From: Calocera cornea HHB12733
Lineage: Eukaryota; Basidiomycota; Dacrymycetes; Dacrymycetales; Dacrymycetaceae
Direction of reading: 5' to 3'
Length of the DNA stretch: 29,748 nucleotides
Assembly (NCBI GenBank): GCA_001632435.1
Contig: KV423995.1
Span: 1-29,748 of the forward strand
Numbering within the stretch: position 1 is the first letter of the stretch; each line of letters opens with the position of its first letter. Below, piece after piece: positions 8,781 through 19,499 of this stretch. The notes below the pieces were generated by a model, which was not told the DNA's origin, ran no database searches, and saw only the letters and a list, made by a program, of their open reading frames with translations. Both the position numbers and the translations under genes were made by a program.

Positions 8781-10894
8781 CTACTCGAGCTCTGCTTCCC
8801 TGCGTTCTCTGCGTTCCCTGCGCTCACTGCGTTCCTTCGGCGGCCTGAACGTCTCAGGTTTAGACATCTTCGTCAACCTCCTGATACCCCTCTCCCTCAC
8901 AACCGGGTTGATCTTCGGTGCGTGGGGGAAGGAGTCGCCCCAGCTCGCTTTGCGTGCATCGTAGTACGGTTGCTTCCCCTGGCTCTTGGGGATGGTGTGT
9001 CGCTCGATGGTTCCGCTCTTGGTACACATGTCGAAGACGATGTGACCGCTCCGTTTCAGAGGCGGATAGACGATGCGGGGCCATTCGTACGCCTCGAGTC
9101 GGATGGCCTCATGGTCCGCGTGCATCACCGTTGACATCGCAACCTCCTCTTCTTCCGGCAGTCCCACTATCGGCTCCTCGTCATGATGGAACTCCGGGAG
9201 CTGCGCAGCGCGCTTCTCTCGTTCGCGCAGCACCTCGGCCTTCCCGACACCACCAAGCCTCCCTGTCCCTCTCCTCTCGCTGTCGGCGTGCAAGGTTGGT
9301 CTCCGCCCGCGGCGAACAACCACGTAGCTGTAAGCTATATCTTCATCTCCCTGGTTCGAGTGCTTCGTGAGCCGGACAAATGCAGGTCGCTGAAGTCGTT
9401 GTGAGAAGTGGCAGTAATCCTTTCCACCTCCAAGTAGCGCCTCATACAGTGGGCAAGGGCCGTCATGAGGACAAGGTGCGACCACGTGACAGAGGGCCGG
9501 CACGTCTTCCAGCGGAGTCCCGTCCGGCAGCTGTTTCAGAGAGGGCTCCTCCACGAAGGTCTTCTTCCCCATGGTGAGCTCCTCCAGCTCAGCTGGGTAG
9601 GCGTCTTTGCCGACCACGGCGGTAATAGCTTCGCCCTTTCCGTAGCGCAGGAGGTGACGTCGCGCGTTTGCGATGTTTGAAAAGCCTTCCTTGGTACCGC
9701 GGTCGATGAGCACCATGACCTCGGCGCCAGTTTTCCATAATTCTTTGATGGCCGTTCGACGCTTGTTCTCAGACGATAATTGTGAAAGTGTGAAAGCCGA
9801 TATAGCAAGTGTGTTGGGCCGTACGTCCGGAGGCAGTGTGTTCTGAGCCAATAATGAGATCTGGTCCACGACATGCCTACCCAACTTACCTCGGTCAGAC
9901 CTGAAATGTACGAGACTTGGGTACCACCGATGTCGACATCTTTTTCATTCAGTCAGCGTACAGCTGACAGATGAAGTGTTATGTACGCGCTTTCATGCAG
10001 TTCCTGTGCTAGCTTTGTCCACCCCTCATTTGGGTTTACCGCCACATAGCTCTGGATTGTGCTGTGCGGTAAAGAGTCTTCGTCTGCTGGAGCATCCTTC
10101 CCCTGGAAGACCTTCAGAGAGGCCCTACATATATGTTAGACACTTCAACAGGAGACATAACCATAAACATAACTGACCAAAGTGCCGCTCCAACACCCGC
10201 ACTGAGGTCTAGAACATGGGTCGGTGACCAGCCCTCCAGACCCAGGTCGTCTCGAGGTCCAAGTCGGCCGCGAACTTCCTGCAGCACGTTCTCCACCGCT
10301 GCATACTGCGCTGGCATTCCGACGGATATATACGCCATACCATCTCGTGCACTGCGGTCACCTTGGCGCGTCTTGGTCGAAGCCAACGGCAGCACCTGCC
10401 ATTTCTCGTCGGAGGGCCGGAGATATAACCGTTTGGCGTCAGAGCGCAACTCTTGCTTGTCAAGTTCTGAATGCACATGCTCAACCAGAGCGCAACGCTG
10501 AGAGGTCCTGATACGCACCCCCGATTATGTTTGAGATCTTGTTCACCAATTCAAACGGCAGCTCGACCATGCCAAGCCTCTTACTCCCATATGCAGCAGC
10601 GAAGCTCCTTCGGTCCTCCTTCCTGTCCCAGTCCAGCGTGGTATCTTCCTCTAGATCAAGAGCCTTTCCATCGAAGTCTATCTGAGCTTCATCGTCTGGG
10701 TGTGGCACGGGCGAGTACTGGAGCTCAGGGATAGCGGACTTGCGCTGATGCTTGCGATTCCGCAACGACAACAGATCCGGGCCTTTCATGAGCTCCTCAT
10801 ACGACGGGTCCAGATTTAGAGGCGGGTTGGGCGCATTCTGTACACCTCTTGCGAGTGGCACTCGTAGCAGCCGCGCTCTCCGAAGGCAATGCAT
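8781..10894 (-). CDS. RSM22: Mitoribosome small-subunit assembly factor Rsm22/METTL17
   Basis: Methyltransferase-fold protein that binds the maturing mitochondrial small subunit. Exons are 10894-10519, 10466-10178, 10124-9987 and 9900-8781, giving 640 aa. The start MHCLRRARLL gives an Arg-rich presequence; the frame stays open upstream, but earlier ATGs fall in or next to the divergent USP39 start. ELRSDAKRLY precedes an SAM-fold motif I-like THVLDLSAGVGAALW (about 207-222). Cys405, Cys411, Cys417 and Cys431 (around APCPHDGPCPL and DYCHF) match the cysteine-rich segment that holds a 4Fe-4S cluster in METTL17. The introns are 52, 53 and 86 nt. The C-terminus ends in an Arg/Glu-rich tail. Its position next to uL1m is suggestive but may be chance. 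Confidence 0.9.
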
Positions 10895-11138
10895 GAGGTC
10901 GATAGAGAGGGTAGAGCGCTGGAGCAATCCCTGCACCCTAATTGGGCGTGCCAGGGTTCTCTCGCGCTCAAAGGAGCCGGTGCCATATAATTTTGAGATG
11001 CTTCCGGTTCCTATGCACACGTGAAGATTAATCCGCGCATTAATCCGCACCCTGACTGGAGCGAGGCGCGTCGAAGTCAACCCGACGCATACAACGAGCT
11101 CACACAGACTGCAACTCGCGAACTGGATTTCCTTAGAC
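10895..11138. promoter_or_regulatory. Divergent promoter, Rsm22 and USP39/Sad1
   Basis: 244 bp between the two start codons. A palindromic-looking ATTAATCCGCGCATTAAT lies at about 11026-11043 (ATTAATCCGC is also repeated directly), and it could be a shared control element. No TATA box is obvious for either gene. Confidence 0.5.
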
Positions 11139-13541
11139 ATGCCTCCACGCCGTACTAGGAAGTCGAAAGCAGCAGCTCCACCTGCGGAAGAGAGGCCGGC
11201 AAAAAGGGCAAGAACTGAGGAAGTGGAGCAACCGCCCGCCGAGCTGGCACAAACGGCTGTCGACGATGGAAGTACTGCTGCTGTACCTGTGCCACCCGCT
11301 GACGATGTACCTCTGCCTCCTCCGCCAACACCCGCCGAGAAAGCTGTACCTCCGCCGCCACCCGAGGATACACCAGCTACACTGGCATCTCCGGGCAATG
11401 CTAATGCCGAGATGGCCATTGTCGTGCCCGTTGCAGGAGTCGATGAGACGGCTGAGGAGGAAGAGGAAGATGAAACTCTGCCGGTAGAGAGTGCTCCAAC
11501 ACATGCAACGGATATGTATCTTGACACGGTACGCCCTATTGTGTCTATCTTTTACTGCTGTGGTCTGACATGACGGCTTAGATAAACCGGTCCGCGCTCG
11601 ACTTCGATTTCGAGAAGCTCTGCTCGGTCTCTCTGACCAATATCAACATATATGGGTGCCTGGTGTGTGGCAAGTACTTCCAGGGACGGGGCCGTAATTC
11701 ATATGCGTACGCGCATTCCATTCATGAGGACCACCATGTCTTTATCAATCTGGAGACCACGAAGGTGCGTATCGGTCTCCGCGGCGAAGGGTTCGAGCGC
11801 TTACGAGCCATATATGGGCATCAGGTGTATGTCCTTCCCGACGGCTACCCCGTCTCAGATCCATCGCTGCAGGATATTGCGGCTGTTCTATCTCCAAAGT
11901 TCGATCCAAAAGAAGTCGCATCCTTCTCCACCGCGGCCCATCTCACGAAACCCTCGTACGACCTCTCTTCGCATCCCTACATACCCGGCTACATCGGCCT
12001 CAACAACATGAAACGTAACGACTACCTTAACGTCATTATTCATGCGCTTCTTCATGTTCCGCCATTGCGCGATTATCTCTTGCTCACCGAGCTTAACCCG
12101 AAGAGCTCCGAACTGGCGAAGCGTTTCGCTGCCCTGGCAAAGAAACTGTGGAATACTCGGCTATTCAAGGCCCAGGTTTCGCCGCACGAGTTCCTTCAGG
12201 AAGTCACAAAAGCAAGCGCTGGCAAGTTCAAGATTACCGAACAGGGGGACCCGGTGGAATTCATGAGCTGGCTACTCAATTCTCTCCATAAGGGGCTCGG
12301 AGGTACAAAGAAACGGGACTCCAGTAAGTGGTGACGTTACGCTTGGACTGTCCCTCCTATTCTGGAATGCCTATCCATGCGAATAAGGCAGTTGTTCCCG
12401 GTGTCTGTCGGACACCGTGGTTACCGTAGCGTCGGATGCTGCCGGTGTCTCATTTACCCTCTTCTGACATCGTGATTCTTTGGCCAGTTGTTCGTATACT
12501 AACCTGGTCTACAGGCATAATCTACGCAACCTTCCAAGGGGATGTACGACTAGATACGCAGCAGGTGATCGTGAAGTCAAATCGCCTGGGAAGTGAACGA
12601 CCGGTCTTTGAGATGGACCGAGGTGAGCATGCCTCACTGTCTTCTATAGCTTCTTATCCATTCATGTTTACAGAAATCAAGTCCACCTCCTCACCCTTCC
12701 TACTTCTATCACTCGACCTGCCTCCGCCACCCATCTTCCAAGATTCTATCGAAAAGAATATCATTCCACAAGTATCACTTGCATCCGTTCTCGCCAAGTA
12801 CAACGGCAATACTACACGAGTGAGACGATGATTCCTGCTTCTAATGGCCATCATTCCAAGCGGCCGCCGTCCCTTTTGACTTCCCCCGAATCCCCTATCT
12901 TTTTGTCCTGGTCCTCTCCTCGGCGTGTCCGATGCTGATTATATCTCCTAGGAATTTGCGGGCCAACTCCGGCGATACAAGTGTCAGCGGCTGCCTCCAT
13001 ATATCATCCTTAACTTCAAGCGCTTCACAAAGAATAACTTCGTCGAAGAGAAGAATCCGACTATTGTCAATTTCCCGCTGCGCGGAGTTGACTTCCGTGA
13101 ATGTGAGAACATCTCTGCTCCCGAACTTCTGCAACTCTTCATTCTGATGCACATGGTAGACCTTGATAACCCGCTGATTGGACAATCAACGGTATATGAC
13201 CTCGTTGCAAACGTCACGCACGAGTCCACAGCCGGCACGGCACGAGACAAGGCGAACACCGTGTGGAAGGTCCAACTCCGCGCCGGGAAAGCAACCCCAG
13301 GTGCGACGGGCGCGCGAGATGGCGAAGGGGAGAAGTGGTTCCAGGTTCAGGACCTTATTGTGGAGGAGATCCGAAGGGAGATGATCTTCCTGGGCGAGAC
13401 TGTGCTACAGGTGAGTAGCTGTGTGGCTGCCATGCTGCTTTGGCATGGTGTGATGGGCTGTGTTCTCATATGACATTGTAGATCTGGGAAAGGAGGGCCT
13501 GGGAGGGTGGCCATCAGAATGGTAGGGTGGTGGCGCAGTAG
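11139..13541 (+). CDS. USP39: U4/U6.U5 tri-snRNP factor USP39/Sad1 (inactive ubiquitin hydrolase fold)
   Basis: Needed for tri-snRNP assembly and pre-mRNA splicing. Exons are 11139-11528, 11582-12323, 12515-12622, 12674-12819, 12952-13102, 13160-13410 and 13482-13541, giving 615 aa. Residues 1-130 are a basic then Pro/acidic low-complexity region. A UBP zinc finger follows, with likely ligands Cys144, Cys156, Cys159, His175 and His178/His181. The USP domain starts at GYIGLNNMKRNDYLNV, where Asp277 replaces the catalytic Cys, as is usual in this subfamily. Later landmarks are PPYIILNFKRFTKNNFVEEK, YDLVANVTHE and a C-terminal IWERR. The third exon is preceded by a consensus branch site (TACTAAC). 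It has six introns, the most of any gene in the window. Confidence 0.95.
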
Positions 13542-13936
13542 CGGGTGTTCGTATCCATAATCGCCGAGGTGATGTATTGGGCATTCATTAACATGTGCAT
13601 TGTTGCATTCAGTAGTATGGCACAGGAATACAATGGAGTTCTTGCACACCAACTTTGGAACTCGGCTCGATTGTCTCCCCTTAGCGCGAGATCCTTCAGT
13701 GTGATAAGGGTTTGTGCCACATGCTGATTGTCATTGATGTATAATCAACCTGCGGCACCGGGGATGCTGTTGTGTTCGGTATAGTATTAGACCCAAAGCG
13801 GCGTGGTCGCATGAACGAGGGCAAGGTGTTCACACTCGCTCTACAACAGCGTGTACTATCGGAAATCCTAATAACTACGTTGAATCCAACACCCATGGTC
13901 ACTTTGCGCCTGTCACCGTATTCTTTCCCGACCTCG
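13542..13936. other. Convergent 3' flanks of USP39 and the small membrane-protein gene
   Basis: 395 bp between two stop codons. Open frames here are short and resemble nothing I know. I see only presumptive 3' UTRs. Confidence 0.5.
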
Positions 13937-14355
13937 TCAATTACTGCTGGCCGTTGCCGACTCGGCGGAGTTAGCATCGGTTTTCATCTCGTCCTTCGGA
14001 GTATCTGGACCCGCTTTCCGCGAATCGGAATTTGGTATTGCTGTGGTGACTTCTGAAGCAGTCGGATTCGAGGGAATCACTTGACCTTTCTTAGTAATAT
14101 CGGAAGGTGCCGATCTGAAGAGGCTGAAGATTTTGGGGTTGTGAGCGTTGCATCATGCGGAGATCAGCGGGGAGGTTACGTACCCTTGTTCAGCCTCCTC
14201 GCGAAGTGGTTCTTTGAATGCATAGATGCCCGAGGCGACGCCTAGGCAGCAGGAGTCACTCTTAACTCAATACCCGCATGGATAGCATGTTATGTGGACC
14301 AACCTACGCAAGCCGCGAACATCAGCCCTAATATACGTTCACGGCCGGCCATCAT
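13937..14355 (-). CDS. Small single-pass membrane protein, possibly mitochondrial (98 aa)
   Basis: Assembled from three short exons: 14355-14304, 14241-14184 and 14123-13937. The introns are 62 and 60 nt with good donors and pyrimidine/TAG or CAG acceptors. The protein starts MMAGRERILGL, then has a hydrophobic segment at about residues 8-26 (FAACVGVASGIYAF) followed by KEPLREEAEQ. A Ser/Thr/Lys-rich polar tail ends in TASSN. A basic start, a glycine-containing TM helix and a charged K-x-P-L-x-E stretch is a pattern found in small inner-membrane mitochondrial proteins, but I do not recognise the family. The ATG at 14352 is an equally possible start. Correct frame across both junctions and a coherent TM-to-tail layout support a real gene. 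Confidence 0.65.
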
Positions 14356-14693
14356 TACCAGTGGTCGTTAGACGCTTTGTACGCAAGATTTTGCCTCCGC
14401 GTCCCTCGCAGGTTAGATCGTCTCCCATTCCCGCATCCCGGCCACCGTACCCGGTAAAGACTAGGAGGGACTGATAAGAAAGTTCAGACCGATTCATTAA
14501 ACTGGGTCAGGGAGAGTAGGGGTGATACAGGGAATTGGTATGACTATCAATGGATCCCACCACGGCTTCCAGACGTGCTGGACAAGGGGTGGGAAACAGT
14601 GATAGCGCCCACGACTGGACGAGTTTGTGTGCGACATGATCCAGGATCATGAGCGTGCGATCCGACGGCAAGCTCATTCATCCTACTTTTCGG
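14356..14693. other. Intergenic region between the two small genes
   Basis: 338 bp that should contain the promoter of the small membrane-protein gene and the 3' UTR of the dsRBD gene. I see no clear motif. Purine- and pyrimidine-biased patches alternate without structure. Confidence 0.4.
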
Positions 14694-15045
14694 TTAACAT
14701 ATGGCCCACATCGAGCAAGATAGTAGGCGCACCAGGAACGGGATCCTGAATTGTATCATCGCCTCCCTTGCAGCCCAGTTCTTGGCAACTTGCTTGCGTA
14801 TATCAGACGCCGTCCCCCAGACTTCACCATCGACTACAAAGTGATCAGTGAGCTATCGGAAATGGCTAACAGCTGATGGACGCACTATGAACATTGATTG
14901 TCCAGACGGGCTTGTGCGCAGGACCCATGCCTTGTTCCGAGAAAGCAAGGCGTCCCCCGTTGCCCCTGTTCTCCTCCTTCTGAAAGAAGTTGTGAAGTTG
15001 CATAGAGTAATCGGTGCGCGTGCCCGGACCGTTTCCAGTTGACAT
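14694..15045 (-). CDS. Stand-alone double-stranded-RNA-binding-domain protein (99 aa)
   Basis: Two exons, 15045-14886 and 14833-14694, joined over a 52-nt intron (GTGCGT to TTGTAG). The whole protein is essentially one dsRBM. DYSMQLHNFFQKEE is helix 1; GRLAFSEQGMGPAHKPVWTI is the first strands with the G-P-x-H loop that contacts the minor groove; VDGEVWGTASDIRKQVAKNW gives the last strand and the start of helix 2, which continues AAREAMIQF. The intron splits the domain between strands 2 and 3, so neither exon alone reveals it. No catalytic RNase III, helicase or adenosine-deaminase domain is attached. Its function is unknown; it could be a free dsRNA binder or a cofactor. In the KKxAK-type motif the lysines are partly replaced (RKQVAK). 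Confidence 0.8.
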
Positions 15046-15226
15046 GACTATGGTGGAATAGAGATGTCTGGTGAGAAGGTGCTGCCAATGATCAAGAATC
15101 AGGGTTTGAAAGGGGGGCAAGGCAAGGAAAACGGTACCGCTGAAGATACAGGAGTAGAGTACGACACGAAACCGACCACACGGCGGGTAAGAGATCGTTG
15201 AATGGGTGTAGGAACGCGAGGCTCTC

Positions 15227-15234
15227 CTTATATA
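15227..15234 (-). promoter_or_regulatory. TATA box, probable promoter of the dsRBD gene
   Basis: Minus-strand TATATAAG, about 180 bp upstream of the ATG at 15045. It is the best TATA match in this stretch and points toward the gene. It implies a leader of roughly 150 nt. Confidence 0.45.
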
Positions 15235-15240
15235 ACCCTC

Positions 15241-18200
15241 GAGGGTCGCCGTGTGTCCTCACGGAAGCTTGCGGGGTTTGGGAAGGGTGGGCCAGACATG
15301 CCGCATTCACGTTCCGTTTTCGGCCATGCTGGTGCAATGAGGTGGTAGGTCGTAGGCGCTAGAATCAATTCCGAACACATGGACCGATAATCTGATCCAA
15401 GCGAAGGGAGGAAGCAAGTGGGTATTCTATCGGTCAGGGAGACGTTGCCTTGACAGTCGACTGGAGTATTTTCGGAGACAGCTGCCTGGATAAGTGTTAA
15501 GCTGCGGGAAGTCATCGATAATGCACAACAGGGCGCACAAGACATTCTTCCGCTATCTCGCGGCCCAGGCGTCACCTCGCGATTCCAAACCGTTTCCACG
15601 CTCCACTTCTCTCACTCCACGTTATTCCAGGGGAGAGCCACCGAGTTGCATGGGTGTACGTCGTATCGTGCCCCCACCTTAATCCTGCATATTGTCACGA
15701 TGATGTGGTGAAATGACTTGCGATGGACTGGACCAATGAATTAGACAATACGCCGTAAGGTTCCGGTCGCCGGCAGTCGCCAATAGTTCGTTGTATTGGT
15801 GCTGGCACCCGGGCTAGGTCGGCTCACACTGCTCCACCCGCTACATCCAGCAGTCGGCCGCGAACGGTTGATTCCTGCAGGTCACGAGCTGCCGGCTCCC
15901 TAGCCCCTGACTCCCTGTGCGCTCGTGAAGGCAACGGCGGAGATAGGCCGCCGAAATGCCCAGTTGGGAAAATAGGGGTAATGGTCTGCCATTACAAATA
16001 AATATCTGCGGCGCGAGAATCTGGATTATACATTAGCTAGTCTCGAAGCCGTTTCAGTGGCGCTCCCACCTCAGCTTAAACGAGCAAGCAGCCAGGGAGA
16101 CACGAGAGCTTTGGTCCGCCTCGTGGCATATGACACGCGGCCAACTTTGATCATCGTCGCGCTTCGCTCAGTGCAGCATCGTGCTACCCAAGCCGCCGGT
16201 GGGTGTCATCATCTCGATCGTGACTGCTCATGCTTTAACAACCACCAGACGAGCCTGATCCGGCGCTCAGCTTCTCGACGTTAGCCGAACCTGATTGTTG
16301 GAAACACTTACGTGACCTACATCCTCACGTCCCAAGGCTCCGGTTCTTTCGGCACACTTCCCAATTTGGCAGGTCAACTCCGAACGGACGGCATCCGAAT
16401 TTCAGACTGCCTGTGCAAGCACTGGAGCCGGACGTCGAAGCCGAGTCTCGGGATGCATCCTTCGGTCTGTTTCTCTGCGGGTGCAGCATGCATCTCTTCT
16501 CGGTCCGGGCAGTCGCCAATTTGCCCGAGCGAGTTTTCGCCTCTGACGGTCTGACTTGCTTGGTGGTTCTTAGCTTCTATCTGTACTCTGAGAAGGCTAC
16601 CTGCATCACCGCGTTCTCATACACTTGCAGGGGGTATTCTTCTGCGGTCCAAGGATTCAGACCCAGCTCCATATCAGAGAGCTCACACTCACGCATCGGA
16701 GTAATCCTCGGGTTCTTAGCTGTCCGCTAAGAGCTTGTCCGTCAAGTGACCAATCCGACCTCGAATCACCCATTCTTGTTTTCATTGACGAATACAGTGG
16801 GTGGGAGTGCTCATCGGCGCCTGGCACTCTCGATGTTGATGCGAATCACTGGCTCATCTACCTGCGCTTCTTCGACTCCGAGACACTGAGAAGCTTGGCA
16901 ATCAGCTCGCGGCGCGGCAGTCGAATCATTAAACCCTTACCGAGGGGCGGCCCGGATGGGCCAGATCGTGACACGCTACGGAAGTCTTTTCTTCCCGACT
17001 TTGACGGGACCACACCTCTGACCCTCCGACGGGTCCGCCGTTCTCAATTGATCGGTGGATCTTCGAAGCCATCCATCCGTCTGGTTTTCCATATCGTCGG
17101 CTTTGGGATCCATTGGTACCTCCCTCGATGACAAGCACTTGGCTGCTCGTCGCCGCCGCTGATACCGGCAAGCAGACTGATGTGTGAGCTCCTCAACGTT
17201 CGAGGATGTTCGGGAAGGTTAGGATCGAATCGCGGAAGCCCGAGCGTTCTTTCTCATTCTGTAGGTTTCATTGCCAAATCGGGAAAGTCTTTTGTCCTCG
17301 TTGCTGCGGAGCCGAATGGGGCGAACGTAAATGAGCGGAAGTACTCTCGCGTGTCGGCTATCCGGTCAAGGTTGTGTCGCCGTTTGATCCCGGCCGTACC
17401 TTCCATGGAGAAGACGCTCAAAGACAATGAACGATGAATGCAGTGAATGACAGTTGTCTTTGTGGTTCCGACAGACTGACGGAGCCTCAACTCGACCTTT
17501 CCCGAGCCAAGCTCGAACTTTCGCGGTACTTTGACTTGCAAGACTTGGGGAATGGTTTCCACCCTGGAAGACACGTTGTCAGTTTGTCCGAAGAAGTTCA
17601 TGGACACACGTACGGGCATCTGAGCTATGTATTCACATCAGCTCCATCCGGCTGCGCTATCGCTGACGGGTGATACAGCCGGTCACTGTGTTATGTAACC
17701 ATGTACAGTAGTGTCGTTCAAATTGAATTTGCCCTCCGAGGTCACGCGCCATGGGACAACATGCGGCAAAGCAGCTGGTGCAGAGTCGGATTGTGCCTTG
17801 TTCGGCTGTCACGGCAAGGAAGTCTGCATAGCCTCTCAAACCTGTTAACAACTGGCCATGTGCTCGCTCAACATGGAGGCACCAGGGACATATGGCTCTG
17901 TCGTTATTGGAGGGGCCCCTTGCGTGAGGAGAATTGGAATGTGGTAACGAAGACGCGGGGAGATCGACCAGCGGGTACGCGTCCAGTAACACATGCAAAG
18001 TGTGGAAGCAACTGCTGAGATCTGCGTCGGGCGACTCTATCAGAATCCGACGTGATTCGCTGCAGCGAAACGCTGAGCGCCAGGGGCCATAGCGGCAGCT
18101 TCAAGTACCCCAACCCGCCCCCGGTTTCTAGACACTCTATATCACGACAAGCATCACCACTTAGGCCCACTACTGAGGCCCTCAAATCGCCACATCGTCC

Positions 18201-19499
18201 CACTTTCCTTGGCAATCCGCTTAGATCGTGGCATACTGTGATATCGACAAGAAGAGTGGAACGCACCCGGACAGAGCAAGCCGACCACACCGCAGATCTA
18301 TGGACGCACAGTAATACCAAAGCTCATTCAGGATCTGGCTGCTCAGGAGACGAGATGGTGACATAGCGGGTACTCTCCTCTCTGGTGCGTATCTATCACT
18401 GCAGCACTCTGTTGGCCGCTCTAACCGTCAAATCAGTCTTACCGGTGCTTAGTTGCACGGTACCGACTCGCAAGCTCTAGCAGCGCCCACCACGGCCTAC
18501 TTCAGCCGTGCACTGTCACTCGCATGACAGACAGTCGAGGGTGTCTGTGGATGGTTCCGTCCTTTGCGAAGAGTACTCGGAGGAAGGGGGTTTCAGGGAG
18601 AGCCGGGCACAGAGTAAGCGAAGTGGACTTAAATTGATAGGTGAGTCAGTACTGTTGTTGATCTACCTGGATATACTGCCGATGACCCACTTGAGACAGG
18701 TTCACCTGCGAACGACAGCGAAGCGACCAACGATTTCGTCCAGGACAGTCAAACCGTCGACTGAAGAAAGTCCTCCGTGATGCTGGCGGCGACGGGGATC
18801 CGGTTGGGTAGAGGGAGCGATGTGTCACAAAGAAGTACGTCCGGAGTTCCTGTGCCCTTTACTTGTTGATGTGCTGTCAGCCGGAGCTCGTCTAGCTAGC
18901 GTACCCTGGGCCTCTGCAATACATGAAGGTTCTGCTCTTCAGCGGCAGAAGCTAGTCCGGCAATTGCATTGCATGTCCAAGAGGGCGAAGAAGGCTTTAC
19001 AACGGTCCTTCGTTCCAGGTCAATGTTATCAATGGCAATCGAGCTACTCCGTGTTCCAATACACGTGTCAATGACCAAATGTTATACAGTCCGCTGCATG
19101 CAATCGGATGATGAAACGGATTGCTTCGAGATGGGACACCGCGGAGACAGCCGGCACTGGGGCAGGTTCCCCTTTCGTCGAGTACTCAAGTTCTCATCTG
19201 GGAATGTGTTGCTCGTGGAGTCTTTCTCCCAGGAAGAACATTGTTTACGCCCCCAGCACCCTACGATCTGATGGAGAAACTGGCGGCGCTCTTGATATAT
19301 CTCGGAATGCGTGATTAGCGCAAATGGTCTGAGACAACACCCGGGACCGCTCAGACCTGCCGACTACCCCGGCTTCTTTTCCGCTATCGGCCTTTCGTCA
19401 TCCTCTATCATCACGAAGGGTACCGCTCCTTCGGCTGGACAGTCGCGTCATCTAGCCCAGATTGTGATTCGGAAGGCCGCCGATGTGATACACTCGGAA
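15241..19499. other. Gene-poor interval without an intact gene
   Basis: More than 4 kb in which all open frames are short (168 codons at most) and none gives a recognisable domain, reverse transcriptase, transposase or terminal repeat by eye. Base composition stays balanced and CpG is still common, so heavy methylation-driven CpG decay or RIP-like C-to-T damage is not apparent. Some segments look protein-like, for example around 16830-16910 on the plus strand (WLIYLRFFDSETLRSLAIS, leucine-rich-repeat style), but they are soon lost. It may be old decayed gene or repeat sequence. Confidence 0.55.

Noticed and set aside
10481..11527. 348-codon minus-strand frame reaching across the divergent promoter into USP39
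   Set aside because: Only the part from 10894 downstream is Rsm22; the upstream extension is antisense to the USP39 low-complexity exon and reads as Ser/Gly/Ala repeats.
12399..12417. Perfect 7-bp hairpin CGGTGTC/GACACCG in the 191-nt USP39 intron
   Set aside because: Short stem in an ordinary intron; expected by chance at this length.
15228..15599. 123-codon minus-strand open frame upstream of the dsRBD gene
   Set aside because: It overlaps the likely TATA region of the dsRBD gene and shows no domain.
16625..17131. 168-codon open frame in the gene-poor interval
   Set aside because: The longest one there, but it has no recognisable domain as a whole, no convincing splice partners and no promoter features. 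A leucine-rich stretch in it is mentioned only as a possible relic.
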